Notes: generated by a model not told the origin, from the sequence alone. A stretch of 64,000 bases of DNA from Paenibacillus sp. FSL H7-0737 (GCF_000758545.1 NZ_CP009279.1:2852001-2916000), one strand, 5' to 3'; shown: positions 27,075 to 36,090, counted from the first letter of the stretch. Numbers and translations are program-made.

Positions 27075-27536
27075 ATTATAAATACTATTTTGCAGGACCC
27101 AACGGGTCAGGCCTATAAGACGCTGATACAGGTAGCTATGGAAGTGTGTGATGAATTTATTTTGGTCAAACGGGATCAGATGGAGTTAGAGTCAGAAGGA
27201 TATGAACTATTGGAACGGTTACAGCCTTTTCTCAAAGAGATCGTCAAAGATGATTATTGGCCGGGAACTCGGCTTATGGGACATTATGCAGATGTTTATT
27301 ATTTTAGATGTTCACCGGATGCGGTCGATATCCTACTATCCTATTCTACGAGCTTGTACTCATGGGTGCAGACTAGAGTGCCCGATGATCTTTGTTTTTT
27401 AAGACAGGGGCAACCGTGGTTAATCAATACAGCTCATGAGCGAGAAAGCCATATTGTAACTGATGTAGAAGAGGTGCTTAACAGACTAGAAGAGAGCGGA
27501 CTATTGTTCCGTGACTTATCTGTGTTTTATCCTTAA
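27075..27536 (+). CDS. Unknown protein with probable ATT start
   Basis: 153 residues if started at ATT 27075, giving MINTILQDPTGQAYK. The ribosome site AAGGGGCGG at 27061-27069 fits ATT 27072/27075. The first conventional start, TTG 27090, has no ribosome site. The frame is in register with the HxlR stop codon at 27060-27062, so only one stop separates them. The protein is acidic with several Trp/Tyr (WPGTRLMGHYADVYYF, SYSTSLYSWVQTRVPDDL). I recognise no domain. It is probably co-transcribed with HxlR. Confidence 0.65.
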   Translation: MINTILQDPTGQAYKTLIQVAMEVCDEFILVKRDQMELESEGYELLERLQPFLKEIVKDDYWPGTRLMGHYADVYYFRCSPDAVDILLSYSTSLYSWVQTRVPDDLCFLRQGQPWLINTAHERESHIVTDVEEVLNRLEESGLLFRDLSVFYP

Positions 27537-27597
27537 TAAAGATAACAATGAGGCGATGTTTGCAAAGACATAGTCTCTTTTTTTGTACTGGAAATTT

Positions 27598-27663
27598 TTG
27601 TAGACAAAACGGTCTACAAGTTGTAAACTCTAATTCAAATGGAAGGTCTAGGAATTGTAGACC
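27598..27663 (+). promoter_or_regulatory. Promoter and operators of the first BlaI/M56 operon
   Basis: GTCTACAAGTTGTAAAC at 27612-27628 has a perfect 11 bp core TACAAGTTGTA, of the TACA/TGTA class bound by BlaI/CopY proteins. TTGTAGAC/GTCTACAA form a wider dyad (27598-27619), and GGTCTA-7-TAGACC another (27645-27663). A promoter TAGACA-17-TAAACT (27601-27629) would be overlapped by the core site, fitting autorepression. Confidence 0.65.
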
Positions 27664-27679
27664 AACGGGAGGCACAAGG

Positions 27680-28042
27680 TTGAAGGATCTCAGACTGACC
27701 GAAATGGAAGGTAGATTTGCGGAATTAATATGGGATCATGAACCGATTCCGTCAGGGAATCTGGTGAAGTTATGTGAATCCGAGCTCAACTGGAAGAAAT
27801 CTACGACGTATACGATGTTAAAAAGACTTGAAGCTAAAGAGATTTTTAAAAATGATAATGGTGTGGTAGGTTCTCTTATCAAAAAGGATGACTTTTATGC
27901 GGAGCAGAGCAAGGCGTTTGTGAAGGAAACCTTCGGCGGTTCGTTACCCAAATTTTTGGCTGCTTTCACAAAGAGCCGGAAATTAAGCGACAGCGAAATT
28001 GATGATGTTCTAAGACTAATCCATGAGCATAAGGAGGAGTAA
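27680..28042 (+). CDS. BlaI/MecI-family repressor (first copy)
   Basis: 120 residues. The winged helix-turn-helix with LTEMEGRFAELIWDHEPIPSG and NWKKSTTYTMLKRLEAKEI is diagnostic of BlaI/MecI/CopY. The C-terminal dimerisation helices follow (GSLPKFLAAFTKSRKLSDSE). TTG at 27680 is chosen because GGGAGG lies 7 bp upstream and it gives the standard family length. The longer frame from 27548 would run through the promoter and operator. It ends 2 bp before the M56 peptidase gene, so repressor and sensor are translated together. Confidence 0.88.
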   Translation: MKDLRLTEMEGRFAELIWDHEPIPSGNLVKLCESELNWKKSTTYTMLKRLEAKEIFKNDNGVVGSLIKKDDFYAEQSKAFVKETFGGSLPKFLAAFTKSRKLSDSEIDDVLRLIHEHKEE

Positions 28043-28044
28043 CG

Positions 28045-30114
28045 GTGGAACAGCTGTTTGAACAACTTTTAAACATGAGCATTACGGGAAGTTATGTGAT
28101 TGTGTTTATCATCGTGGCACGGCTGTTCTTAAGAAAAGTTCCCAAAATATTCTCCTATGCCTTATGGTCTGTGGTTTTGATCCGACTCCTGTGTCCGTTC
28201 TCGATTGAGAGTATATTTAGTTTTATCCCATCTGAAGTACAGAACTCACCTCTAAATAAGCTATACACACAAACGCCTCAAATCCAAAATGTAATCAACA
28301 CATCCGAGCAAGCCGTAAATAATATATCAGCCGTACCTATCTCCTCTTCACCTGCTGCACCAAGTGGTATAATCCCTTCAAATCCTTCAGATGCGTGGAT
28401 TAACATAGGCCAATATATATGGTTGATCGGGATTGGGCTGCTGCTCATCTACAGCATTGCTGCCACTGTTCGACTTTCACGAAACTTAAGAGCCGCAACC
28501 CCTCTTTTCGAAAATGTATATGAACATAACGGCATCTCCACACCTTTTGTATTCGGCTTCCTTAAGCCTAGAATATACCTTCCAAACTGTCTGTCCGATC
28601 ATGAAAAAGCTTATATCATCAAACACGAGCAAGTGCACATACACAGATGCGACCACATCATAAAACCTCTCGCGTTCGCTGTTCTGTGTATACATTGGTT
28701 TAATCCAGTGGTTTGGCTTGCTTTTTATCTGATGAGTGATGATATGGAGAAATCCTGTGACGAAAGCGTCATAAGACAGATGGGCAGCGGAATCAAAAAG
28801 GAATATTCGACCTCACTCTTGTCCTTATCTACTGGAAGACGATTTATTAGCGGTTCACCGCTTGCCTTTGGAGAGAGCAACACGAAAGGGCGGATAAAAA
28901 ATATTTTAAATTACAAAAAACCAGCCTTTTGGGTTGTTTTAGTCGCAATCATAGTCGTGGCTGCGCTGTGTGTCGGACTCATAAGTAATCCGAAAAATGA
29001 TCCATTAACCGTAAAGGATTATGCCGAGCAATTTATGGAGCAGAACATTACGAACTATGAGAATAGTACAAATGTTAAGATGGTTGACAGTAAAATTACT
29101 AAGCTTGAAAAAATAGCGTCATTCGACGATCTGTTTGCAACACCCTTGCAAATTTGGAGTTTAGAATATCGCTTGAAACCGGATGATCCAGCTAAGCTGA
29201 AGATGACGGAAAATGTGGTTGATGGATTTATCACCGAAGAAGGAAGCATGGGAAAACCGATACTTATTTTTTCCATTATGAATTCAACACCACAATATTT
29301 GGGCGTAATCAGGAGTGGAGAGAATGACATATCCACACCAGCCGGTCAGGAAATTGCAGTGCGTGTGTTTCTTGAAGCAAACCATCACCTTCCGCATGAA
29401 ACTTATAGTGGGAAGCATATTCTAGTGAAATTCCCCTTAACGACAGGCGAAACAAGCCAACTGTTGTTATCCCAACCTGTTATTCAAGGAGATTCAGGAA
29501 TTTGGAGCGTAGAACGCTGGAAGGATTCGAATGGAAATGAATATTACAATACACCTCAAACTGATGTTATGATAGCTGAATATTATGCCCGTCTGCAGAC
29601 ATTAGCTGATCAGGGGGAGGAGCCAGCACTACTTGATCCTTTACAGGTCGCCATGAATTATATAAGCAATGATATTGGAATGGGTCAGCATGTTAAGCTG
29701 GATCAGCTTGTGGTGGACTATGAGGCTACAGCTGATGATTTTGCGATCACACCCGAGAGTATATTAATGGGCTATGTTTTTAATCTTAGCCTGGAGAATC
29801 ATTCCTTTGATTTTGATAACATTGAATGGCTAACAATGGAGGATTCCGCTCGCTTTAAAGGGTTGAATATTAATCCAGATGAGGATATGCCCAATGGATT
29901 TTATATCCTCAACAAATATACGTATACCGATCCATTAGAGGTTACAGAGGATACGAGATATTCTATAGTTGATGCTAATGCGGGTGCTCTAAAAGAAGTA
30001 AGCAAGCAGGAGTTTATTGAATATTTCAAGCAATATACTGATTTTCTGCCCCCGTGTGTGATTACTAAAAAAGACGGATATGTCACCAGCATTGCTGAGA
30101 AATATATGCCGTAA
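28045..30114 (+). CDS. BlaR1/MecR1-like M56 sensor peptidase (first copy)
   Basis: 689 residues from a GTG start after GGAGGAG. The N-terminal half has membrane helices near 10-30, 36-55 and 115-135. The M56 zinc site HEQVHIHRCDH is near 194-204, with a downstream Glu in DDMEKSCDE, and a last helix near 290-312. The extracellular C-terminal region of about 375 residues is not the penicillin-binding domain of BlaR1: no SxxK or KTG was seen. It reads as two or more mixed alpha/beta modules. By family logic it cleaves or inactivates its partner BlaI after sensing something outside the cell. The signal is unknown. Confidence 0.85.
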   Translation: MEQLFEQLLNMSITGSYVIVFIIVARLFLRKVPKIFSYALWSVVLIRLLCPFSIESIFSFIPSEVQNSPLNKLYTQTPQIQNVINTSEQAVNNISAVPISSSPAAPSGIIPSNPSDAWINIGQYIWLIGIGLLLIYSIAATVRLSRNLRAATPLFENVYEHNGISTPFVFGFLKPRIYLPNCLSDHEKAYIIKHEQVHIHRCDHIIKPLAFAVLCIHWFNPVVWLAFYLMSDDMEKSCDESVIRQMGSGIKKEYSTSLLSLSTGRRFISGSPLAFGESNTKGRIKNILNYKKPAFWVVLVAIIVVAALCVGLISNPKNDPLTVKDYAEQFMEQNITNYENSTNVKMVDSKITKLEKIASFDDLFATPLQIWSLEYRLKPDDPAKLKMTENVVDGFITEEGSMGKPILIFSIMNSTPQYLGVIRSGENDISTPAGQEIAVRVFLEANHHLPHETYSGKHILVKFPLTTGETSQLLLSQPVIQGDSGIWSVERWKDSNGNEYYNTPQTDVMIAEYYARLQTLADQGEEPALLDPLQVAMNYISNDIGMGQHVKLDQLVVDYEATADDFAITPESILMGYVFNLSLENHSFDFDNIEWLTMEDSARFKGLNINPDEDMPNGFYILNKYTYTDPLEVTEDTRYSIVDANAGALKEVSKQEFIEYFKQYTDFLPPCVITKKDGYVTSIAEKYMP

Positions 30115-30152
30115 TTTATACGCTGATGAAAAAGTTGAATTTATATTTAAGC

Positions 30153-30187
30153 GCAGAAGAACCCGCACTTGGTGCGGGTTCTTCTGC
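30153..30187 (+). terminator. Strong terminator after the first BlaR1-like gene
   Basis: A perfect 16 bp stem (GCAGAAGAACCCGCAC with its complement) has a 3-nt loop. The sequence then runs directly into the T-rich 12 bp repeat. Confidence 0.9.
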
Positions 30188-30331
30188 ATGTTTTTCAGCA
30201 TGTTTTTCTGCATGTTTTTCAGCATGTTTTTCAGCATGTTTTTCAGCATGTTTTTCAGCATGTTTTTCAGCATGTTTTTCAGCATGTTTTTCAGCATGTT
30301 CTTCAGCATGTTCTTCAGCATGTGTATCGGC
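30188..30331. repeat. 12 bp tandem repeat, about eleven copies
   Basis: The unit ATGTTTTTCAGC repeats from 30188 in exact 12 bp steps, nine near-perfect copies, then two reading ATGTTCTTCAGC and a degenerate last one. It starts immediately at the foot of the preceding terminator, whose 3' arm ends TTCTTCTGC, itself like the unit. Translation in any frame gives tetrapeptide repeats and is not credible as protein. Confidence 0.9.
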
Positions 30332-30332
30332 G

Positions 30333-30802
30333 CTGGCTCGTTTAGGTTACCTTCGGCACAATGTATTCGGTTTTTCGCATACATTTGGCTTATTACGTTA
30401 GCTTTGGCACATTGTATTCGGTTTTTCGCATACATTTGTCTTATTTACGTTAGCTTCTGCACAATGTATTCGGTTTTTCACATACATTTGTCTTATTTAC
30501 GTTAGCTTCTGCACAATGTATTCGGTTTTTCACATACATTTGGCTTATTACGTTACCTTCGGCAAATTGTATTCGGTTTTAAGCATACATTTGTCTTATT
30601 TACGTTACTGTCGGCACATTGTATTCGGTTTTTCGCATACATTTGGCTTATTACGTTAGCGTCGGCACAATGTATTCGGTTTTTCGCATACATTTGGCTC
30701 GTTTAGGTTACCTTCGGCACAATGTATTCGGTTTTTCGCATACAATTGGCTCCTTTACGTTACCGTCGGCACATTGTATTCGGTTTTTCGCATACATTTG
30801 TC
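30333..30802 (+). repeat. Hairpin tandem repeat array 1, nine units of 51-52 bp
   Basis: The core TGTATTCGGTTTTTCGCATA starts at 30362, 30413, 30465, 30517, 30568, 30620, 30671, 30723 and 30775, giving steps of 51 or 52 bp. Each core can fold (TGTATTCG with CGCATACA, one mismatch, T-rich loop). Linkers vary between GGCTCGTTTAGGTTACCTTC and GGCTTATTACGTTAGC types. There are no unique spacers, so it is not CRISPR. The same family occurs inverted at 63620-64000. Confidence 0.9.
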
Positions 30803-30927
30803 CGTAAGCTCGACTAAAACATGTATTTTAAGGATTTAAGGTTCGCTCGGTCCGTCATCCCAAAGAGGCGTGTGCTTAATTAAAAACAGGGCTCCCCATG
30901 GCCAACAGTTGAATATAGGCCCATCCC

Positions 30928-31191
30928 TTGAGTTCATTTCACATTTCTCCGCAATCTAGAAATTTTAAAAATTCTATTATAGCAAGCATAAACGCCTTCG
31001 GTGTTCTTAATAGGATGGTAGAGTCTAGGCCACTGGCAGACCCAACTGTTTACGAAACTTATTCCGAACTACGACAGAGAGTGCATCTAGCTCGACAAGC
31101 TCTGCCAGAGCATACGCCTCTTGAAGACCAACCTGCATTAGATGCAGTACATGTGACACGGATGCACAGCCAGCTCGATTTCCTTTTTTAA
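30928..31191 (+). pseudogene. Possible gene remnant, 87 codons
   Basis: A TTG-initiated frame without a ribosome site encodes 87 residues. The second half (from RMVESRPLADP to the end) looks protein-like, with acidic and leucine-rich helical character, but matches nothing I recognise. It may be a decayed remnant or chance. Between array 1 and the Fur boxes I see nothing else in the roughly 470 bp. Confidence 0.2.
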
Positions 31192-31270
31192 CAATTACGT
31201 CATCTGCGGAAATTTCTCCCTTTATAATGATCTGACAATTTACAAAATTTCATATATTTAAAGAAATCTA

Positions 31271-31328
31271 TTGATAATTATTCTCATATGATTTAATATG
31301 ATAACGATTATCATTATCATTATCATTA
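31271..31328 (+). promoter_or_regulatory. Promoter with two Fur boxes for the siderophore operon
   Basis: TGATAATTATTCTCA (31272-31286) and TGATAACGATTATCA (31299-31313) each match 14 of 15 positions of the 7-1-7 Fur consensus. ATTATCATT repeats extend the second to 31328. A promoter TTGATA (31271) 17 bp TAATAT (31294) is covered by both, fitting iron-dependent repression. Confidence 0.88.
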
Positions 31329-31375
31329 CTTTGCTATAAAGAATGATAAAAAAAATAGAGATGGGGAGATAGAAA

Positions 31376-32389
31376 ATGAATCAGAAAAAAGTTTTATTAG
31401 CAGGGGTATCAGCGGTTTTAGCTTTGAGTTTGGCGGCATGCGGTAACAATGAAAAGGATAACGCAGCTTCAAAAAGTGCAAATAATTCCGCCGTAGCAGC
31501 AGAGGGAAATGCAAACAACAAAGGAAATACGGCTCAGGAGGCAGTTGCCACTGAACAAACCATTACATATCTAGGTAAGGATTATGTTGTACCTACAGAG
31601 ATTCACAATATCGTAGCTGCAAGTCTGGAATCTATGGAAGATGCTGCAATTCTAGGAGTGAAACCTGTAGGCGTGCTAGCCATAGCAAATGCCATTCCAG
31701 CTTATTTATCAACTGAATTAGCGGGTGCATCTTTAGTGGGGGATAAATTTGCTCCAAGTAATGAGGCGATCTTGCAGCTAGATCCAGATGTTATTTTAGG
31801 GTCTTCCAAGTTTGGTGAAGATGTGTCGGGTGCGCTTAATAAAATTCAAACGATGATTCCTTATTCACATATCTCAACGAATTGGAAAGATAATCTGCTT
31901 TTACTAGGTCAATTATCCGGAAAGACCTCAGAAGCAGAAAAGATTATTAGCGATTATGAAGCAAAAGCTGCTAGTGCAAAGGCTGACATTGGAGAAAAGT
32001 TGAAAGATAAATCAATTCTAGTTATTCGTATTCGTGAGGGTAGTATGTGTGTGTACCCAGCGGGTGTTTACCTGAATCCGGTTATTTACGAAGATTTAGG
32101 TGCTACCATTCCCGAAGTAATAACAACTACTAAAGCTCAAGCTGAGCTTTCACTAGAAGCTTTAGCGGAAATTAATCCGGACTATATTTTCTTGCAGTTT
32201 GAGACCAGCGAGAATACGGATAATGCAACGGCACTTGATGATTTACTTAAGAATCCGATCTTCAAAAGCGTAAATGCAGTCAAAAACAATCATGTCTTTG
32301 TAAATGCAATTGATCCGTTGGCGCAAGGTGGTACAGCTTGGTCTAAAGTAAGATTCCTGGATGCTGCAATTGAAAATCTCTTGAAGTAA
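31376..32389 (+). CDS. Siderophore-binding lipoprotein, FeuA/FecB-like
   Basis: 337 residues. Lipobox LAAC places the lipidated Cys at residue 22. An Asn/Ala-rich linker follows, then a class III periplasmic-binding fold: SMEDAAILGVKPVGV, LQLDPDVILGSSKFG, and a C-terminal DPLAQGG segment. GGGGAG precedes the ATG. It leads a Fur-controlled operon with two FecCD permeases and two esterases, the layout of feuABC-ybbA. A ferri-catecholate such as bacillibactin is therefore the likely ligand (inference). Confidence 0.9.
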   Translation: MNQKKVLLAGVSAVLALSLAACGNNEKDNAASKSANNSAVAAEGNANNKGNTAQEAVATEQTITYLGKDYVVPTEIHNIVAASLESMEDAAILGVKPVGVLAIANAIPAYLSTELAGASLVGDKFAPSNEAILQLDPDVILGSSKFGEDVSGALNKIQTMIPYSHISTNWKDNLLLLGQLSGKTSEAEKIISDYEAKAASAKADIGEKLKDKSILVIRIREGSMCVYPAGVYLNPVIYEDLGATIPEVITTTKAQAELSLEALAEINPDYIFLQFETSENTDNATALDDLLKNPIFKSVNAVKNNHVFVNAIDPLAQGGTAWSKVRFLDAAIENLLK

Positions 32390-32402
32390 AACCGAAGGTG
32401 CG

Positions 32403-33419
32403 ATGAATAAGATGAATACAAAAAATTGGAAAGTTATATTGATCCTATCAACTTCTCCATTATTCATCGTATTAGCAATGGTTGTATCCGTCTTATATGG
32501 TGTTAAGGATATTGGAATAGTAACAATCTGGCAGGCGATTACACACTTCGATGCAAATAATGTGGACCACAACATTATTATGACATCTAGATTACCGCGT
32601 GTAATCGCCGCTTTATTAGTTGGAGCGGCACTGGCTGTTTCAGGGGCGTTAATGCAAGGCGTTACACGGAATTATCTTGCATCACCATCGATTATGGGAG
32701 TAAATGACGGATCGGCATTTGTTATTACGTTGGCTATGGTGTTTTATCCTGGATTATCGAATGTTCATATGATTCTTTTATCCATGGTGGGTTCTGCTAT
32801 CGGAGCGGGTTTGGTTTTCGGATTTGGCTCATTGGTCAAAAACGGCTTATCTCCAGTCAGACTAGCCATTATTGGTACTGTAATTGGTACATTTTTAAGT
32901 AGTATTGCCTCAGCAGTAGCGATGTTTTTTCAAGTCTCACAAAATGTTAGCGTTTGGTATAGCTCGAAAATACATACTGTAAATCCAGATATGCTAATAT
33001 TGTCCATTCCTTTTATTATCGTTGGTCTGCTCTTGGCAGTTAGTATTTCTAAATCTGTAATGGTTGCCTCCCTAGGGGATGAAACGGCGATTAGCTTGGG
33101 TCAACGGACAAAATGGGTGAAGATTATCAGTATTTTATCTGTTATATGTCTGACCGGGACAGCAGTGGCCTTAGTAGGTAAGATTGCCTTTGTAGGTCTA
33201 ATCATTCCTCATATTACACGTTTTATCGTTGGTATCGACTATCGTTTCATCATTCCTTGCTCAGCAGTCATTGGGGCTGTTTTTTTAGCATTTTGTGATG
33301 TCTTAAGCCGGTATATTAACTTTCCGTTTGAGACGCCAATTGGCGTTGTGACAGCCTTTATTGGAATCCCGTTCTTCCTTTATTTAATTCGGGTTAAAGG
33401 GGGAGAGCAACGTGGATAG
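32403..33419 (+). CDS. Iron-siderophore permease, FecCD/FeuB-like
   Basis: 338 residues and about nine or ten membrane helices, with the FecCD hallmarks SRLPRVIAALLVGAALAVSG, QGVTRNYLASPSIMGVNDG and VGLIIPHITRFIVG. It overlaps the next permease gene by 8 bp, implying coupled translation. It forms half of the membrane channel for the binding protein at 31376. Confidence 0.92.
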   Translation: MNKMNTKNWKVILILSTSPLFIVLAMVVSVLYGVKDIGIVTIWQAITHFDANNVDHNIIMTSRLPRVIAALLVGAALAVSGALMQGVTRNYLASPSIMGVNDGSAFVITLAMVFYPGLSNVHMILLSMVGSAIGAGLVFGFGSLVKNGLSPVRLAIIGTVIGTFLSSIASAVAMFFQVSQNVSVWYSSKIHTVNPDMLILSIPFIIVGLLLAVSISKSVMVASLGDETAISLGQRTKWVKIISILSVICLTGTAVALVGKIAFVGLIIPHITRFIVGIDYRFIIPCSAVIGAVFLAFCDVLSRYINFPFETPIGVVTAFIGIPFFLYLIRVKGGEQRG

Positions 33420-34449
33420 AGGCAGAATACAGTTTAGTCGCTATATATTGACGCTATTAGCTTTTATCCTGCTAACACTTGTGGCGGGGTATTTTCATCT
33501 AACGAATGGCGCTTTTGATATGTCTGTCATGGATGTGATAAAAACACTGCTGCGAATAGATCCCAATCCTAAATTTGACCTGGTTATTTTTCAATTTCGA
33601 CTACCACGGATCATTATTGCGTCATTAGTAGGCATAGGTCTGGGGATGGCTGGAACGGTCATTCAAGGCATTACCCGAAACGGGCTGGCTGATCCAGGCA
33701 TCCTTGGAATTAATGCCGGTGCCGGAGCTGCCATCGTTGCATTTATGTTTTTCTTTCAGATGTCAGGGGTTACTTTTTTTAAAGAAAGCTGGTTTTCGAT
33801 ACTAGCCATGCCTCTCTTTGGTTTTGTGGGGGGGCTTGCCGCAGTTGTGGTTATCTTTATTTTCTCTTGGCGGAATGGTGCACTTGATATGCAACGTTTG
33901 ATATTGACAGGGATCGCGATAAGCAGTGGTTTTGGGGCGTTGTCGTTGTATCTATCTCTAAAAATGAATGCTAGTGATTATGAAATGGCTGCGGTATGGA
34001 GTGTCGGAAGTATTTACAGCGCGAATTGGACTTATATCATAATGATCACACCTTGGGTGCTGATTTTAGGATTTGTGATGTATCGAAAAAGCTATTTGCT
34101 CAATTATTTTCAATTGGAGGATTCCAGCACAAAAAGCTTGGGGATCTCCGTAGAAAAAGAAAAGCTGATCTTTCTGTTATGCAGTGTGGGGATTGTAAGT
34201 GTCTGTGTATCTGTATCCGGTTCTATAGGTTTTATAGGATTGATGGCTCCTCACATCGCCAGAAGATTAGTAGGGATTAATCACCGCTATATTATGTTAT
34301 CCAGTGCAGTGGTTGGGATGTTCTTGCTTGTGATCTCGGATTATTTTGCCAAAACATTATTTCAGCCAGCAGAGTTGCCTGTGGGAATAGTCGTTTCCAT
34401 TATTGGCATTCCCTATTTCTTATATTTATTAGCCAAGTCAAGAGTGTAG
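33412..34449 (+). CDS. Iron-siderophore permease, FecCD/FeuC-like
   Basis: 345 residues, homologous to the preceding permease, with FRLPRIIIASLVGIGLGMAG, QGITRNGLADPGILGINAG and GLMAPHIARRLVG. The GTG start at 33412 lies inside the end of the upstream gene. No ATPase gene is present. In Bacillus the equivalent FeuABC uses a shared ATPase encoded elsewhere, and the same is likely here. Confidence 0.92.
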   Translation: MDRGRIQFSRYILTLLAFILLTLVAGYFHLTNGAFDMSVMDVIKTLLRIDPNPKFDLVIFQFRLPRIIIASLVGIGLGMAGTVIQGITRNGLADPGILGINAGAGAAIVAFMFFFQMSGVTFFKESWFSILAMPLFGFVGGLAAVVVIFIFSWRNGALDMQRLILTGIAISSGFGALSLYLSLKMNASDYEMAAVWSVGSIYSANWTYIIMITPWVLILGFVMYRKSYLLNYFQLEDSSTKSLGISVEKEKLIFLLCSVGIVSVCVSVSGSIGFIGLMAPHIARRLVGINHRYIMLSSAVVGMFLLVISDYFAKTLFQPAELPVGIVVSIIGIPYFLYLLAKSRV

Positions 34450-34468
34450 GGGAGAGTGAGCAGCACAT

Positions 34469-35269
34469 ATGTCAACACAAGTTGAACTCGAACGCACAGA
34501 ATCATGGAAGCTAGAATCTCAGTATATGGGCTACACGTATGATATAAAGGTCTCAATTCCGAGAGAAGAGGCCCCTGAGCATGGATTTCCCGTCTATTAT
34601 ATGCTCGATGGTAATTCATATTTTCAATTGGGCCGGGATGTTGTGAAATTGCAGTCAAGAAATGCGCCGAAAACTTTGATTGCACCAGCCATCGTGATTG
34701 GCATTGGGCATTATGGTTCAGATGATGAGGTCTCCAAAAGAAGATTTTATGATTTCACGCCTCCTGCGAAGCAGTATGTATATCCGGATCGATTGAAAAA
34801 TGCTGACATAGGACCACATGGTGGTGCTGAAAAGTTCCTATCTTTTTTAGAGTTAGAGTTAATGCCCCTGGTCTCTGAAAAATATAATATCGATCAGCAT
34901 AAGCAAGTTTTGTTTGGTCACTCATTAAGCGGGTTGTTTGTCCTCTGGACGCTGTTCACTCGTGCCGAGCTATTCCAGTATTATTTGGCCTCTAGCCCCT
35001 CGATTTGGTGGAATGATCATGAAATCTTGGCGTATGCGGAGGCGTTTTATAAGAAGGGTCAAACGATAAGATCCGAGAAAAGAAAGCTATTGATCACAGT
35101 GGGCAGTGAAGAGGCGTTTATGGTCGATGATGCTAAAGGATTATTTTCAAAATTGTGTGAGTATTCTTTGTCTGATTTGCAGGTTGAGCATTACATAGCG
35201 CCAGATGAAAACCACGCGTCAGTAGTACCGACCATCATGAGCAGAGCGTTCCGTATGTTGAATTGTTAA
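34469..35269 (+). CDS. Siderophore esterase, IroE/BesA/YbbA-like
   Basis: 266-residue alpha/beta hydrolase of the esterase D family. The nucleophile elbow FGHSLSG lies near 147-153, and a late DENHASV supplies His. It follows the permeases by 19 bp in the Fur operon, so it probably hydrolyses the imported ferric trilactone (bacillibactin- or enterobactin-like) to release iron. It has no signal peptide, so it is cytoplasmic. GGGGAGAG lies upstream of the ATG. Confidence 0.85.
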   Translation: MSTQVELERTESWKLESQYMGYTYDIKVSIPREEAPEHGFPVYYMLDGNSYFQLGRDVVKLQSRNAPKTLIAPAIVIGIGHYGSDDEVSKRRFYDFTPPAKQYVYPDRLKNADIGPHGGAEKFLSFLELELMPLVSEKYNIDQHKQVLFGHSLSGLFVLWTLFTRAELFQYYLASSPSIWWNDHEILAYAEAFYKKGQTIRSEKRKLLITVGSEEAFMVDDAKGLFSKLCEYSLSDLQVEHYIAPDENHASVVPTIMSRAFRMLNC

Positions 35270-35289
35270 GGAAGGGGCTATGATGCAGG

Positions 35290-36033
35290 ATGATGTTAGG
35301 AAAAATTACTGCTTTTGAACATATGGGGCGACAAATTATCGTGTATCTCCCTAAAGCATATCATTTGTTTACTGAGCGAAGCTTCCCGGCGGTTTTCTTA
35401 CAGGATGGCGATTTCTTGTTCAAAGAGTCGATTGCTGATATAGAAAGGGATGTGGAGGAGGGGATTACAGAGCCGGTTATTTTTATCGGGATTGATTCTC
35501 AGCTTCGTAATGATGAATATACACCTTGGGAAATGCCTGCACTTTTTAAGGATTGGTCCTTTGGGGGCAAGGGGGATGATTATTTGGATTACGTATATAA
35601 GGAACTGGTCCCGCATATAATTCGTTCCTTTCGCATCTCTCATGAGCCGGGCAAATTGGCATTAGGCGGTGTATCACTAGGTGGGTTAATAAGTATGTAC
35701 GCGATGTACAAGACAGAGTCTGTTTTTGATAATTTTATATACATATCCGCGTCTGTGTGGTTTAAAGATTTTATACATTATATGGAGAATTCAAAGTTAG
35801 ATAGGGAATGCAAAGTCTATATGTATGTAGGTGAAGAGGAAGGTATCCAGAAGACTAATGCACAGAAGGACATGGTGCCTAATAGTAAACGTGCTTTTGA
35901 TATTTTAAAAGAGAAGATAGATGGAGCTGATCAGCGGGTGATGTTTGAGACAGATCCATTAGGCACGCATAATGACACGTTTTTTCTGCAATATTTTCCG
36001 AGTAGCATCAGGTTCTTATTTCCCACAAAATGA
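35290..36033 (+). CDS. Second esterase D-family hydrolase
   Basis: 247-residue alpha/beta hydrolase with nucleophile motif GGVSLGG near 120 and a late GTHND His. It belongs to the same broad family as the preceding esterase but is clearly divergent. GGAAGGGG lies 12 bp upstream of ATG 35290; an out-of-frame ATG at 35280 sits between them. Tandem esterases suggest stepwise opening of the siderophore or two different substrates. A terminator follows. Confidence 0.82.
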   Translation: MMLGKITAFEHMGRQIIVYLPKAYHLFTERSFPAVFLQDGDFLFKESIADIERDVEEGITEPVIFIGIDSQLRNDEYTPWEMPALFKDWSFGGKGDDYLDYVYKELVPHIIRSFRISHEPGKLALGGVSLGGLISMYAMYKTESVFDNFIYISASVWFKDFIHYMENSKLDRECKVYMYVGEEEGIQKTNAQKDMVPNSKRAFDILKEKIDGADQRVMFETDPLGTHNDTFFLQYFPSSIRFLFPTK

Positions 36034-36035
36034 AT

Positions 36036-36077
36036 AAAAGGACGAGCAGGAGAGAGTATCCTTGCATCGTCCTTTTT
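36036..36077. terminator. Terminator of the siderophore operon
   Basis: AAAAGGACGA (36036-36045) pairs with TCGTCCTTTT (36067-36076), followed by T residues. It is shared with the convergent SRPBCC gene. Confidence 0.8.
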
Positions 36078-36090
36078 ATCTTATCTTCTC

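Noticed and set aside
27548..27679. 44-codon N-terminal extension of the first BlaI protein
   Set aside because: It covers the promoter and operators. TTG 27680 has a ribosome site and gives the normal BlaI length.
30080..30505. Long ORFs over the 12 bp repeat and array 1
   Set aside because: They encode only tetrapeptide repeats in several frames on both strands, a by-product of a period divisible by three.
30333..30802. CRISPR array
   Set aside because: Period is regular at 51-52 bp, but linkers are near-identical rather than unique spacers, and no cas genes are present.
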